DNA of 64,000 bases from Flavobacterium sp. GT3R68. Lineage in GTDB: Bacteria > Bacteroidota > Bacteroidia > Flavobacteriales > Flavobacteriaceae. The notes beneath the pieces are model-generated. The model was not told where the DNA came from and searched no databases. It saw only the letters and a program-made list of their open reading frames with translations. The stretch is taken from assembly GCF_007109225.1 (NCBI RefSeq), contig NZ_VJZK01000001.1, positions 888,731-952,730 on the forward strand, written 5' to 3'. The position numbers were made by a program, and so were the translations under genes. Positions 1 through 10,376 of this stretch are shown one piece after another. Within the stretch, counting starts at the first letter, position 1. Each line of letters starts with the position of its first letter.

Positions 1-324
1 GGTTGTAACAGTGTGCCCTTTGGACTTAGTGATAAAGTCAGGATTTAAAAGAAAGGCCTCATGCAGAATTTCAGTTAATGTTTCTTTTATTGTCTGGCTT
101 TCCTGTCTGGGTTTATTTTCAATGGCATCAAATTCAAGAACTTCCTGAAACCATACACTGCCGTCCTTATCATAACTGGTCCAGTTGATAGCATTGTCTT
201 TTCCGGGCTCAACAGTGAGGTTCTGTCCGAATTTTGTTGGTATTGCCAATGCTTTTGCACCATCGAGCACTACGTATTCTCCGGTAATCAGCAGTTTTCC
301 GTTACTGTAGTATGTTTTTTTCAC
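1..324 (-). CDS. GYDIA-type GHMP kinase (5' part, partial)
   Basis: Only the first 108 codons are in the window; the gene runs off the left edge. The start is a GTG at 324-322, because the reading frame opens V/M-KKTYYSNGKLLITGEYVVLDG, which is the usual N-terminus of GHMP small-molecule kinases (LxxxGEYxVLxG). In flavobacteria a kinase of this type, named for a GYDIA motif that lies outside this window, commonly sits next to HMG-CoA reductase and is taken to serve the mevalonate pathway. Here it starts 23 bp after the reductase stop, on the same strand, so the two are probably co-transcribed. The actual substrate (mevalonate or a phosphorylated intermediate) cannot be told from this fragment. 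Confidence 0.8.
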   Translation of the reverse strand, partial: MKKTYYSNGKLLITGEYVVLDGAKALAIPTKFGQNLTVEPGKDNAINWTSYDKDGSVWFQEVLEFDAIENKPRQESQTIKETLTEILHEAFLLNPDFITKSKGHTVTT

Positions 325-347
325 GTGCTGTTTTTTTAGAAAAAAAA

Positions 348-1664
348 TTATTTTCTCAAATCTTCAATAAAGCCAACTACCGTGCTGTGTGCGATGGAAT
401 TGGTCTTGAAAAATTGTTTAATTAAAACCCGTTCCTCTGTCGTTGCCTGATATTGGTTCATGATGTTGTTCAGATGCATTTTCATATGACCTTCCTGGAT
501 TCCGGTGGTGGTGAGCGAACGCAATGCAGCAAAGTTCTGGGCCAGCCCTGCTACGGCTACAATTTCCATTAATTCCTTAGCCGATGGTTTCTCCAGCATT
601 TCCATCGATAACTTTACCAGGGGATGCAACGACGTCAGGCCACCAACTGTACCCAATGCCAAAGGGATTTCCATCCAAAAACTAAAAATACCATTCTCTA
701 TCTTCGCGTGCGATAAGCTCGAATACTGTCCCGATTTGGAAGCATAGGCATGAATTCCTGCCTCAATCGCGCGGAAATCATTTCCGGTTGCCAATACCAC
801 AGCGTCAATTCCGTTCATTACTCCTTTATTGTGGGTTACGGCACGATATGGTTCTACTTCTGCAATTCGGACTGCCCGAACAAATTTTTCTGCAAATTCT
901 GAAGGATACTCAATATGCTTTTCAGCTAAAGCTTCAACCGGGCAGGAAACCTCGACACGAACCAAACAATTTGGAACGTAATTGGAAAGAATACTCATCA
1001 CGACTTCAATTTGCTTTTCTTCGTCAGAAAATAATTCAAAAGCGAGGGCCTCTTCTTTTAGTGTTTTCGAAAATTGTTCCAGACAGGAGTTGATAAAGTT
1101 GGCTCCCATCGAATCTTTAGTCTCAAAAGTAACATGTAGTTGAAAATAATTAGCCATCAGTTCGGTCTTGTCCCGAAGCTCGATATCTAAAATTCCGCCA
1201 CCGCGTTTCTGCATGTTTTTTGTAATGGCTTCCGTAGTGGAGAAAAATGTCGCTTTAGTTTGTGCAAAAAAATGCTCCAGTCTGGAGACATCTCCTTTAT
1301 AAATGAAATGAACCTGACCGATTTTCTCGGTATTCAGAACGGTTGCTTTAAATCCACCGCGTGTTGACCAGAATTTAGCCGATTTAGCAGCCGCCGCTAC
1401 TACCGAACTTTCCTCAATGGCCATGGGTATGGTTTTGTATTTTCCATTAATCAGAAAGTTAGGAGCGATTCCTAACGGAATGTAAAAATTGGTTATCGTA
1501 TTTTCGATAAATTCATCATGCAGCTGTTGCAGTTTTTGGTCAGAATTCCAATATTTCTTTATCAGGGCGGTTGCTTCTGCCGGGTCTGCGAAATATTCAT
1601 TGGCAATCCAGTCTATTTTTTCGTCTTTGGATAATTTTGAAAATCCGGCAATAGCGTTGTTCAT
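348..1664 (-). CDS. Hydroxymethylglutaryl-CoA reductase, class II type
   Basis: This 438-residue enzyme interconverts HMG-CoA and mevalonate. It matches class II (degradative-type) HMG-CoA reductases in length and motifs: an EESSVVAA stretch with Glu84/Glu85 (the catalytic Glu83 region of the Pseudomonas enzyme) and GHMKMH with His393 near the C-terminus. The frame can be extended to a TTG at 1694, but that codon lies inside a TATCTTTG promoter -7 element (1692-1699), so the ATG at 1664 (MNNAIAGFSKLSKDEK) is chosen. The gene precedes a GHMP kinase, which argues for a biosynthetic role in isoprenoid precursor supply despite the degradative class name. Cofactor preference (NADH or NADPH) is not decided here. 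Confidence 0.92.
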   Translation of the reverse strand: MNNAIAGFSKLSKDEKIDWIANEYFADPAEATALIKKYWNSDQKLQQLHDEFIENTITNFYIPLGIAPNFLINGKYKTIPMAIEESSVVAAAAKSAKFWSTRGGFKATVLNTEKIGQVHFIYKGDVSRLEHFFAQTKATFFSTTEAITKNMQKRGGGILDIELRDKTELMANYFQLHVTFETKDSMGANFINSCLEQFSKTLKEEALAFELFSDEEKQIEVVMSILSNYVPNCLVRVEVSCPVEALAEKHIEYPSEFAEKFVRAVRIAEVEPYRAVTHNKGVMNGIDAVVLATGNDFRAIEAGIHAYASKSGQYSSLSHAKIENGIFSFWMEIPLALGTVGGLTSLHPLVKLSMEMLEKPSAKELMEIVAVAGLAQNFAALRSLTTTGIQEGHMKMHLNNIMNQYQATTEERVLIKQFFKTNSIAHSTVVGFIEDLRK

Positions 1665-1691
1665 TCCTGATAAATTAAATTGTATTTGTTG

Positions 1692-1699
1692 CAAAGATA
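1692..1699 (-). promoter_or_regulatory. Promoter -7 element of HMG-CoA reductase gene
   Basis: The minus strand reads TATCTTTG, a perfect match to the Bacteroidetes -7 consensus TAnnTTTG, about 28 bp upstream of the ATG at 1664. No clear TTG is seen 19-23 bp further upstream. The element fills the short gap to the sensor kinase stop at 1720. Confidence 0.5.
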
Positions 1700-1719
1700 C
1701 GGTTTAGGGAAAATTTAAT

Positions 1720-4700
1720 TTACTTTTTGATGGTTTTTACCCATTTAATAAGCGCTGTTTCTAATGTTTGCCTGCTGATTGGTTTCGTAATGTAATCGTT
1801 CATTCCCAAATTGATGCAAACTTCCCGCTCTTCATTGATTATCCCTGCGGTGAGGGCAATGATAATGCAATCCTTACTCAGTGCCCGGATGGCTGTTGTA
1901 GCTTCGTATCCATTCATGACCGGCATCTGGATATCCATCAGGATCATTTCGGGCTCATGCTCTTTATACATTTTAATGGATTCCTGACCGTTTACAGCTT
2001 CCAATATAGTGGCTTTGGGCATGATTTTTTTTACCAGTGTTTTGGTCAGCAACATGTTTATTTTGTTGTCTTCCGCGATCAGGATTTTTATCTTTTCTCT
2101 CGTACTATGACTTTGTTTATCTTTTAATTTTTTTGTGATGCCTTTCTCTGTATTGGATTGGCTTAACTCCGTCAATACATTATAAAGGATAGAGGTCTTT
2201 AGTGGTTTTACTATTGTGATAATATTGGTTTTGGTGGATAAATCGATTTCACTGGCATTGGAATTCTGCATTAGTATAATGGGTCTTGACGCAATATTTG
2301 TAACCTCGAGAAGTGTCTTAAGTCCTGACTGCCCAATCAGTTCATAGTCGAGCGTAATGATATCGAAATTCGGATTTAGCTCAATTTCTTTAATTGTTGA
2401 CTCGATGTCTTTGACAACAGTACAGGCAATATTATAACGCTGAGCCATTCTTTTTAATACATCGGCATTGGCTAAATTGTCTTCGAGCAGCAACACCTTT
2501 TTAATGAGATTGTCTTTCAGGACCCTTCTGGAACCCATTTCCGATTTAATTTTTATTTCGAAGAAAAAAAGTGTGCCCCCTTGAGGCTGGTCCTCAATCT
2601 GTAACTTACTTTTCATTAATGAAAGCAGGCTGTTAGAAATGGGCAGTCCCAATCCGGTTCCGCCATATTTTCGGGTAGTTGAATTGTCTTCCTGTAAAAA
2701 GGCTTCAAATATTTTTTTCCGATTTTCGGGTTTTATACCGATTCCGGTATCCCGTACATAGAATTTCATTTTGGAGGTGTTCTCAGTAATTTTTTTGCAC
2801 GTAACTCCGAGTTCAATTTCGCCTTCAGAAGTAAATTTGATCGCATTACCCAAAAGATTGACCAATATTTGTTTCAGGCGGATTTCATCTACCCAAATAT
2901 GGGCAGGAATGTCGTCATTAAGATTGATGATTAACTCCAGATTTTTCTCGTGAGCCGAATATTTGACCATATCAGCCACCTGGTCTATCATATTATTAAT
3001 GTTGGCTTTAGTGATGTCGAGTTCCAATTTTCCGGCTTCGATTTTTGACAGATCCAAAATGTCATTAACAATACCCAACAAGGAATCTGCCGATTGCGCC
3101 ACCGTTACCATGAATTGTTCCTGAATGGAGGTCAGCTTAGTTTTCAGCAGCAGATTGCTAAAACCGATAATCCCATTTAAAGGAGTTCTGATTTCATGGC
3201 TCATATTGGCCAGAAATTGGGATTTTGCCCGGTTGGCCTCCTCAGCAAGTTCTTTTTCCTTGAAGGCCACTTCTGCCTGTTTATGTTCGGTGGCATCGAT
3301 GATTACCCCTTCGATATAGGTTATTTCATTATTGATGACAATTGCTTCTCCATATTCTTCAATCCAGACTGTTTCACCGTTTTTTTGAATTAGTCTGCAG
3401 GAAATATGAAAAGATTTTCCCTGATTGATTGCAGTTTCGATTTCAGCTCGGGCCCGTTCGCGGTCTTCGGGATGGTATAAATTAAAAATGGATATGGAAT
3501 TGTTCAGAAAATCGGATTTGGAGTATCCCGTTAAAGTTTCTATTTCGTCGTTCAGATAGATTTTTGTCCGTTCTTCATTGTATTTGACCAGGTATACGGT
3601 AGCTGGGATATTATTGGCCAATAGCCTAAATTTTTCTTCGCTTTCCTTGATAGTGTTTTCATTATTGATTCGCTCAATAGTGACGGTAATATTATTAGCC
3701 AGTGTTTGCAGAATATTTATTTCATCAGCACTCCAGACACGTTCACGTGTACAATCATCAAATCCGATATAGCCATAAAAAACATCTTTGATAAATAGTG
3801 ATAAAATTAGAACAGAGAGGATTTTTTGTTCCAATAGGAATGTTTGGAAGTTGCTCTCCGGAAGGTCCTTAACAATGGCAATATATGGACTTTTACTGGT
3901 AGTGCTCGTTATGAATTCTTTGATGGCAGAATGAGGAATGTTTTGGAAATTCGGATTATCAATTTCCTTGAGATTATCCGTACTGCTCCATTCAAATTTT
4001 TGACTTAATGTCTGAGTCTGTGGATTATTTTCAAAGAAACTTAAGCGATCCACTTTGGTAGATTCCCCAATATATCCTAATGATTCACTGAAAATCTCCT
4101 TGATGCTGTTTATTTTCAAAAGTTTCTCCGTGGTTTTAGCTATGGAGGTAAGTATTTCACTTTTGTAAACAATCAATTCCTCGGCCCCTTTTCTTTTGAA
4201 AGTTTCTATGGCTAAAGCAATGATATCGGATATTGTTTTTGCAAAATTAATCTCTTCATCAGTCCAGATTTTTATGGCCCGGGTAGTTTCAAAAAAGGTA
4301 ATCGCTGAAAGTTGCCCTAATACATATAGAGGAAAATGCAGAAGAGACTTGATTTTAAACTCATCCAAATAATCCCGTAACTCCCCAATTTGAGGATTAT
4401 GCTGCGCATCGGAAGCGACAAATATGGGAAGCTTCTCAATCATATTGAAGTAATACGCCATATCTTTCTTATAAAACTTCCGTTCCTCCACCGTGTTGTA
4501 TGGATTGTTTACATTGATCGTCAATAATTCGATGTAGTCATCAAAGTTGCACCACAAGCTAACCCTTTCAATCTGTAATCCAATCGCAGTTTCATTCGCA
4601 ATGTGCTGAATCAATTCGAATGAAGAATCAAATGTCAGGAAATTTAAGGTCGATAATTTATTAGAGAGTGACGTTAATTCGTCTATCCGGGTATGGCGGA

Positions 4701-6225
4701 TTGCTTCTTCCTTCTCGGCTTTTTTTGCTAACGTAATATCTTTTGCGATAGCCGAAAAGCCAATTATTTTTCCCAACTCATTTCTGTTTATTGTAGTGCT
4801 TTGGGATAACCATAACTCTTCCCCGTTTTTTTTCAGGACCGGGAATTCAATGGTGTCAAAATAATTCCGTCCCTGCGGAATATGGGAATAATGCTCCTCA
4901 ACAGCTTTTAAATATTCCGGAACAATCATGAACCGGAAGTTTTTACCAAGCAGTTCGGGATTGGAATATCCCAAAATCGTTTCCGAAAATTGATTGATGA
5001 AAATACAATTTCCATATTTGTCCATTTCATAAATAAAATCGGAAGATGCTTGTATCAGGTTTTTGTATTGTTCCTCTGCAAGTATTTTATCGGTGATGTC
5101 CTGACCATTGGCAATAAAAAGATTGCCATTGTACTTCTGATCGGTCCATTGGATGTACTTATAGTGTCCGTCTTTGCACTTCAATTTACGGATATAGGTT
5201 TTGTCAGGGATGTAAATGGAGTTGTAATCCACTTTATCGTGAATTCCCTCTTGTGTTAAGTCTAAAAAATTCTTCCCTAATATCTCCTCAGGTTTGAATC
5301 CCATAATTTTCTCAATGGAGTTACTACAGAATGTCAGCTTTCCTTCGTTATCAAATGCCACCGAAATTGAATTCAAATTATTGATGATATTGTTGGAAAA
5401 CAAAATGCGGTCACTGGTATTGAGGATTGCAATTCTACGGGCATTGTTTATCAGCAGGATGACCATGCCACTTTCAATTAAAACGATAAGCGGTTGGGCA
5501 TCTACAATTTTGGAAAACAATAAAATGACCAATATTGTAAAAAAGCAACTGATGAAAACCAGGTAGTGCTTAATTTCCCTGAATACATTATAAGAGAAAA
5601 AAAGCAAAATCAGCACCTGACTATAGTTAATTAAATCGAAAGGGAAAGCCGCAATCTTATATATCATTGCTGCCGAATAAAACGTAAATAATGTTACGAA
5701 TAAGGGTTGTAAGTAGTCGTCGTAAGCGTGGTTTTTTCGAGACAGAAAATAAATGGACAAACACACTATTCCAAATAAGGACTTAGGAAGTAATTCCGAA
5801 AACTCCCTGATTTGTAAAGTACTGTTCAGAATTTCGATAAGCAGCGAGATAATACCGATAAAGAGGAAATAGGTTTTTATTTCTTCTATGCTTTCAATGG
5901 TTTTAATGTGGTTTTGAGCATAGTTTTTATTGAAACGATAACTTTTCTCGAATAACAATCTCAGAAATAATGCTATAAAGAAGACTGCCGCCATTAAAAA
6001 CCACCACTTGTAATAAAAATGAGGACTTGCCTCAAATGGATAGCTGATAATTTTAACAATTGCGTTTCCCAATTGTTGTAATAGTCGGCTGATTAAAAAA
6101 GGTTGGCTATGAGTGCTGAAAGCTGCTTCAGTGATAAAATGGGATATTAGGTCAACGCCAAGCGCATGACTTTTGGCTGAAAAGCCGAATAATAGATGGA
6201 AAAATAAAACCAGCCTTTCTTTCAT
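1720..6225 (-). CDS. Large hybrid sensor histidine kinase (7TM-PAS-PAS-GAF-GAF-PAS-HisKA-HATPase-REC-REC)
   Basis: This 1501-residue membrane sensor should autophosphorylate and pass phosphate to its own receiver domains. About seven hydrophobic segments lie between residues 72 and 262. Two PAS domains follow (about 275-390 and 390-510), then two GAF-like domains (about 530-680 and 700-850) and a third PAS (about 870-990). HisKA carries [10 protein letters not shown] with His1010. The ATPase domain has DTGIGI and GGTGLGL boxes. Two receivers end the protein: the first has Asp1293 (LDYE) and lacks the usual Thr/Ser before its KP motif; the second is canonical with Asp1431 (MDIQMP) and a KP motif. 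No Hpt domain or DNA-binding domain is seen, so a separate phosphotransfer partner is expected. No response regulator gene is adjacent. The ligand cannot be inferred. Confidence 0.93.
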   Translation of the reverse strand: MKERLVLFFHLLFGFSAKSHALGVDLISHFITEAAFSTHSQPFLISRLLQQLGNAIVKIISYPFEASPHFYYKWWFLMAAVFFIALFLRLLFEKSYRFNKNYAQNHIKTIESIEEIKTYFLFIGIISLLIEILNSTLQIREFSELLPKSLFGIVCLSIYFLSRKNHAYDDYLQPLFVTLFTFYSAAMIYKIAAFPFDLINYSQVLILLFFSYNVFREIKHYLVFISCFFTILVILLFSKIVDAQPLIVLIESGMVILLINNARRIAILNTSDRILFSNNIINNLNSISVAFDNEGKLTFCSNSIEKIMGFKPEEILGKNFLDLTQEGIHDKVDYNSIYIPDKTYIRKLKCKDGHYKYIQWTDQKYNGNLFIANGQDITDKILAEEQYKNLIQASSDFIYEMDKYGNCIFINQFSETILGYSNPELLGKNFRFMIVPEYLKAVEEHYSHIPQGRNYFDTIEFPVLKKNGEELWLSQSTTINRNELGKIIGFSAIAKDITLAKKAEKEEAIRHTRIDELTSLSNKLSTLNFLTFDSSFELIQHIANETAIGLQIERVSLWCNFDDYIELLTINVNNPYNTVEERKFYKKDMAYYFNMIEKLPIFVASDAQHNPQIGELRDYLDEFKIKSLLHFPLYVLGQLSAITFFETTRAIKIWTDEEINFAKTISDIIALAIETFKRKGAEELIVYKSEILTSIAKTTEKLLKINSIKEIFSESLGYIGESTKVDRLSFFENNPQTQTLSQKFEWSSTDNLKEIDNPNFQNIPHSAIKEFITSTTSKSPYIAIVKDLPESNFQTFLLEQKILSVLILSLFIKDVFYGYIGFDDCTRERVWSADEINILQTLANNITVTIERINNENTIKESEEKFRLLANNIPATVYLVKYNEERTKIYLNDEIETLTGYSKSDFLNNSISIFNLYHPEDRERARAEIETAINQGKSFHISCRLIQKNGETVWIEEYGEAIVINNEITYIEGVIIDATEHKQAEVAFKEKELAEEANRAKSQFLANMSHEIRTPLNGIIGFSNLLLKTKLTSIQEQFMVTVAQSADSLLGIVNDILDLSKIEAGKLELDITKANINNMIDQVADMVKYSAHEKNLELIINLNDDIPAHIWVDEIRLKQILVNLLGNAIKFTSEGEIELGVTCKKITENTSKMKFYVRDTGIGIKPENRKKIFEAFLQEDNSTTRKYGGTGLGLPISNSLLSLMKSKLQIEDQPQGGTLFFFEIKIKSEMGSRRVLKDNLIKKVLLLEDNLANADVLKRMAQRYNIACTVVKDIESTIKEIELNPNFDIITLDYELIGQSGLKTLLEVTNIASRPIILMQNSNASEIDLSTKTNIITIVKPLKTSILYNVLTELSQSNTEKGITKKLKDKQSHSTREKIKILIAEDNKINMLLTKTLVKKIMPKATILEAVNGQESIKMYKEHEPEMILMDIQMPVMNGYEATTAIRALSKDCIIIALTAGIINEEREVCINLGMNDYITKPISRQTLETALIKWVKTIKK

Positions 6226-6422
6226 CGTTATAAAATTGGCATTGTTTTGTTACTATGAAGTTATATAATTTTAAAGGAAAAACTTCATATTTTCACATAT
6301 ATCTCTCCTGTAATTTTCATAAATTGGATATAATTCTTTTGTGTTTTCCCTTTTAACAATTAAAAGTGCTGTTATATGATAAATTTTCACTAAAATTGGA
6401 AGTTTTTTCAGATACATAACAC

Positions 6423-8594
6423 ATGAAACAGATTAGAAAAATAGCGTTTTTATTTTTATTGACTTCATTGTCAGTAGTTGGACAGCAAAAAATTACCGTA
6501 GACGAGATATTTACGGGAGTTTTTCGTACAAAAGGAATGGATGAACTGCAATCCATGAAGAATACGAATCAATATACGGTCCTAAATTCCGACAGAGCAA
6601 CCCGAAGCATCCAAATTGATCTGTATGATTTTGCTACGCTCAAAAAAGTGTCTACTCTGATTGACACTAAAAATCACAAAGAATTGGAAGGAATCGACAG
6701 TTATACTTTCAATGCCAATGAAAAAATGATATTGATTGCGAATAACAGCGATCAGATTTTCCGTCACTCATTCGTAGCCAATTATTTTTTATACAATACC
6801 GAAAACAAACAGTTGGTCAAATTGGCTGAATTCAAAATCCAGGAACCTACCTTTTCTCCTGATGGAACGCAGATTGCTTTCGCTAAAGAAAATAATTTGT
6901 TTGTTTACAATATCGCTTCCAAAACCACGAAACAAATCACAACCGACGGTAAGAAAAATCATGTGATCAATGGAATTACGGACTGGGTGTATGAAGAAGA
7001 ATTCGCATTTGTAAGAGCCTTCGACTGGAATAAAGCCGGAGATAAATTGGCTTACATCAAATTTGATGAAACTGAAGTTCCGGAATTCTCGATGAGTACT
7101 TTCCATAAAGATTTATATCCAACGGTGGAAACGTTCAAGTATCCGAAAGCAGGCGAAAAAAACGCAGTGGTCTCGTTGCATTTGTATGATGTAAAGGCCA
7201 ATGCCACAAAAGAAATACAACTTGGGAATTACAATGATTTCTATATCCCAAGAATAAAATGGACTAATGATGCCAATCTTTTGAGCGTACAGGTCATTAA
7301 CAGACATCAGGATAATCTGGATTTAATTTTTGTAGACGGAACTACCGGGGTTGCAAAGGTGGTGCTGAATGAAAAAGATAAAGCCTATATCGATATTACC
7401 GATAACCTGACGTTCCTGAAGGATAACAGTTTTATCTGGACCAGCGAAAAAGACGGATTCAACCATATTTATCTGTATGATAAAACGGGGAAATTAAAAA
7501 ATCAGGTTACAAAAGGAAAGTGGGAAGTAACTTCGTATTACGGTTTTGATGAAAAAACAGGTACGGTGTTTTATCAGTCGGTAGAAAACGGTTCCGTCAA
7601 TCGGGATATATACAGAATTAGCCTGAACGGTAAAAACAAAGTTCGTTTGTCTCAATTTACAGGAACAAATTCGGCGACTTTCAGTCCGAATTTCCAATAT
7701 TTCATCAATACTTTCTCAAGTGCATCGCAGCCTACAAGCTACACTTTGAACGGCACAAAAACCGGAAAGCAAGTGCAGTCTATTGTTAATAATGACGCAT
7801 TGGGCGAAAAACTAAAAGGATATAATTTACCTCAAAAAGAATTTTTTGTTCTGAAAACGGCAAAAGGAAATGAGTTAAACGCCTGGATGATTAAACCTAA
7901 AGATTTTGATCCCACTAAAAAATACCCGGTTTTTATGTATCAGTATTCCGGTCCGGGATCACAACAGGTGAATAACGAATGGAACAGTTCAGACGATTAT
8001 TGGTTTATGATGCTTTCGCAGCAAGGATACATTGTAGCTTGTGTAGACGGAAGAGGAACAGGTTTCAAAGGAGCTGATTTCAAAAAAGTGACCCAAAAAG
8101 AATTAGGAAAATACGAGCTGGAAGATCAGCTTGATGCTGCAAAAGTGATAGGAAACTATCCATTTGTGGATAAGTCCAGAATAGGGATTTTTGGATGGAG
8201 TTTTGGAGGATATATGTCGTCTAACTGTCTTTTCAGAGGTGATGGCATTTTCAAAATGGCAATCGCTGTTGCACCGGTAACCAACTGGCGTTTTTATGAC
8301 AGTATTTACACCGAACGGTACATGCAGACCCCTCAGGAAAATCCAAGCGGATATGATCAGAATTCACCAATTAATTATGTTGATAAATTAAATGGCAAAT
8401 TCCTTTTGATTCACGGAAGTGCCGATGATAATGTTCATGTACAGAATTCAATGCAAATGATGGAAGCTTTGATTCAGGCGAACAAACAATTTGATTCGCA
8501 AATCTATCCGGACAAAAACCACGGTATCTATGGTGGAAAATCCAGAATCCAGCTTTATAACAAGATGACCAACTTTATCAAAGAAAATTTATAA
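6423..8594 (+). CDS. Dipeptidyl peptidase IV, S9 family, exported
   Basis: This 723-residue serine peptidase should remove X-Pro or X-Ala dipeptides from peptide N-termini in the periplasm. A signal peptide is seen at residues 1-21. The N-terminal half is the DPP IV beta-propeller, with the N-terminus-binding Glu motif DWVYEEEF at residues 187-194. The C-terminal alpha/beta hydrolase has the catalytic Ser593 (GWSFGG), Asp669 (GSADDN) and His700 (KNHG). All triad residues are intact and the length is typical of bacterial DPP IV. The first peptide transporter gene begins 27 bp downstream, so released dipeptides are probably its cargo. Prolyl tripeptidyl peptidase is a close alternative. Confidence 0.93.
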   Translation: MKQIRKIAFLFLLTSLSVVGQQKITVDEIFTGVFRTKGMDELQSMKNTNQYTVLNSDRATRSIQIDLYDFATLKKVSTLIDTKNHKELEGIDSYTFNANEKMILIANNSDQIFRHSFVANYFLYNTENKQLVKLAEFKIQEPTFSPDGTQIAFAKENNLFVYNIASKTTKQITTDGKKNHVINGITDWVYEEEFAFVRAFDWNKAGDKLAYIKFDETEVPEFSMSTFHKDLYPTVETFKYPKAGEKNAVVSLHLYDVKANATKEIQLGNYNDFYIPRIKWTNDANLLSVQVINRHQDNLDLIFVDGTTGVAKVVLNEKDKAYIDITDNLTFLKDNSFIWTSEKDGFNHIYLYDKTGKLKNQVTKGKWEVTSYYGFDEKTGTVFYQSVENGSVNRDIYRISLNGKNKVRLSQFTGTNSATFSPNFQYFINTFSSASQPTSYTLNGTKTGKQVQSIVNNDALGEKLKGYNLPQKEFFVLKTAKGNELNAWMIKPKDFDPTKKYPVFMYQYSGPGSQQVNNEWNSSDDYWFMMLSQQGYIVACVDGRGTGFKGADFKKVTQKELGKYELEDQLDAAKVIGNYPFVDKSRIGIFGWSFGGYMSSNCLFRGDGIFKMAIAVAPVTNWRFYDSIYTERYMQTPQENPSGYDQNSPINYVDKLNGKFLLIHGSADDNVHVQNSMQMMEALIQANKQFDSQIYPDKNHGIYGGKSRIQLYNKMTNFIKENL

Positions 8595-8621
8595 TCAAAT
8601 TAATATAACCAAAACAATAAA

Positions 8622-10298
8622 ATGAACAAAGCAGTAGTAAAAACAGGACATCCAAAAGGGCTTTGGGTGTTATTCGGAACAGAAATGTGGGAACGTTTCA
8701 ACTTCTACGGAATGAGAGCAATTCTTACTTTGTTCCTTGTGAATTCATTAATGATGAAGGAAGAAGATGCTTCATTAATTTATGGAGGATTCTTAGGACT
8801 TTGTTATTTAACCCCAATGTTGGGTGGATTTATTTCCGATCGTTTTTTTGGAAATAGAAATTGTATTTTACTTGGGGGATTAATGATGGCAGTTGGTCAG
8901 CTTTTATTATTTTTCAGTGCAAGCGTTTTTGGCACTAATATATCTTTAGCGAATACTTTAATGTGGTCAGCTTTAGGAATTATTATTTTTGGTAATGGAT
9001 TCTTCAAACCGAATATTTCAAGTATGGTTGGAAGTTTATATCCAAAACAAGAAAAGAGCAAATTAGATACCGCTTTTACTATTTTCTACATGGGAATCAA
9101 CTTAGGAGCTTTCTTAGGTCAATTAATTTGTCCAATTGTAGGGGATGTTAAAGATGCAAATGGAATTAGAGATATCCACGCTTTCAAATGGGGATTCTTG
9201 GCAGCTTCTATGGCGATGTTGATTGGAACAGCTGTTTTTTACTTCTTGAAAAATAAATATGTAGTTACTCCAGAAGGGAAACCACTTGGAGGATTGCCAA
9301 AACATAATGATGATTCTCACTATGAAGAAGGTGAGTCTCAAAAAGCCGTATTTTCTAAAAATGCATTAATGGGTGCTGTAGTTGCCTTTTTTGTTTTAGG
9401 AGCAATTTTCCATTATATTGTTGATCAAAACTGGATTTATACTGTAATATACTCTAGTGGTATCACATTGGCGGGATTGATTATTTCAGATTCATCTTTA
9501 ACTAAAGTTGAGAGAGATAGAATTTTAGTGATTTATATTGTGGCTTTCTTCGTAATATTTTTCTGGGCTGCTTTCGAGCAGGCAGGTTCGTCTCTGACGT
9601 TTATTGCAGATAACCAAACGGATAGAAATTTCTTTGGATATAACATGCCTCCTTCAATGGTGCAGATTTTTAACGGATTATTCGTAGTCGCTTTTGCAGT
9701 TCCGTTCAGTATGTTATGGGATTATTTAAGAAGCAAAGACAGAGAGCCAATTTCTCCGGTAAAACAAGCTGTAGGACTAGGTTTAATTGCCTTAAGTTAT
9801 TTCATTATTGCTTACAATGTGAAAGACTTAGGAAACGACGGATTGTTAGCTATCAAATGGTTAATTCTTTTGTATCTAATTCAGACTGCTGCTGAGCTGT
9901 GTTTATCCCCAATCGGATTATCATTAGTAGGTAAATTATCTCCAAAACGTTTTTCTTCTTTATTGTATGGAGTTTTCTTCTTATCAAATGCCTCAGGTTA
10001 TGCGTTAGCCGGAACTTTAGGTTCTATTTTACCTGCAACAGGAGATAAATTCAATAAGGCAAAAGAATTAGGAATCGATTTACAAGCTGTTCTTGATAAA
10101 AAAGTAACGCCAACAGCTGAGCAGTTAGCGCTATTGGAGAAAAATCAAATCAGCCCTTCGAATCCGGTTTTTGCAGGATTTGAAATTCACAACTTATTCG
10201 AATTCTTCATGGTATTTGTTATTCTTTGCGGATTGGCAGCTGTAATTTTAATGGCTCTTACTCCAAAATTGAAAAAAATGATGCACGGAGTGAGATAA
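8622..10298 (+). CDS. POT-family proton-coupled peptide transporter 1
   Basis: This 558-residue inner-membrane protein belongs to the proton-dependent oligopeptide transporter (PTR2) family and should import di- and tripeptides with protons. Visible family marks are EMWERFNFYGM in TM1 (the ExxERFxYY motif), GNGFFKPNISS, the PTR2 signature FYMGINLGAF, and FEQ in TM7 with Glu319. It follows the DPP IV gene by 27 bp and ends before a strong terminator, so these two genes form one unit. It is the first of four tandem paralogues. A C-terminal segment of roughly 45 residues near 480-525 is a soluble insertion before the last helix. Confidence 0.93.
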   Translation: MNKAVVKTGHPKGLWVLFGTEMWERFNFYGMRAILTLFLVNSLMMKEEDASLIYGGFLGLCYLTPMLGGFISDRFFGNRNCILLGGLMMAVGQLLLFFSASVFGTNISLANTLMWSALGIIIFGNGFFKPNISSMVGSLYPKQEKSKLDTAFTIFYMGINLGAFLGQLICPIVGDVKDANGIRDIHAFKWGFLAASMAMLIGTAVFYFLKNKYVVTPEGKPLGGLPKHNDDSHYEEGESQKAVFSKNALMGAVVAFFVLGAIFHYIVDQNWIYTVIYSSGITLAGLIISDSSLTKVERDRILVIYIVAFFVIFFWAAFEQAGSSLTFIADNQTDRNFFGYNMPPSMVQIFNGLFVVAFAVPFSMLWDYLRSKDREPISPVKQAVGLGLIALSYFIIAYNVKDLGNDGLLAIKWLILLYLIQTAAELCLSPIGLSLVGKLSPKRFSSLLYGVFFLSNASGYALAGTLGSILPATGDKFNKAKELGIDLQAVLDKKVTPTAEQLALLEKNQISPSNPVFAGFEIHNLFEFFMVFVILCGLAAVILMALTPKLKKMMHGVR

Positions 10299-10327
10299 TT
10301 AGATTAAAAAATATTTTTATATCTTTC

Positions 10328-10362
10328 AAGCCTACAAGAAACCCTTGTAGGTTTGTTTTTTT
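10328..10362 (+). terminator. Rho-independent terminator after POT transporter 1
   Basis: An 8-bp perfect stem CCTACAAG/CTTGTAGG (10331-10338 with 10344-10351), extendable by AT pairs, is followed by a run of seven T. It separates the DPP IV-POT1 unit from the next three transporters. Confidence 0.85.
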
Positions 10363-10376
10363 AACACAATAAATTT

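Noticed and set aside
788..1093. A 101-codon plus-strand ORF inside the HMG-CoA reductase gene
   Set aside because: It is antisense to a conserved enzyme and shows no domain, signal peptide or start context.
6255..6288. An 8-bp inverted repeat (ATGAAGTT/AACTTCAT) between the sensor kinase and DPP IV genes
   Set aside because: It is AT-rich, has an 18-nt spacer and no T-run, and could occur by chance; an operator role cannot be supported.
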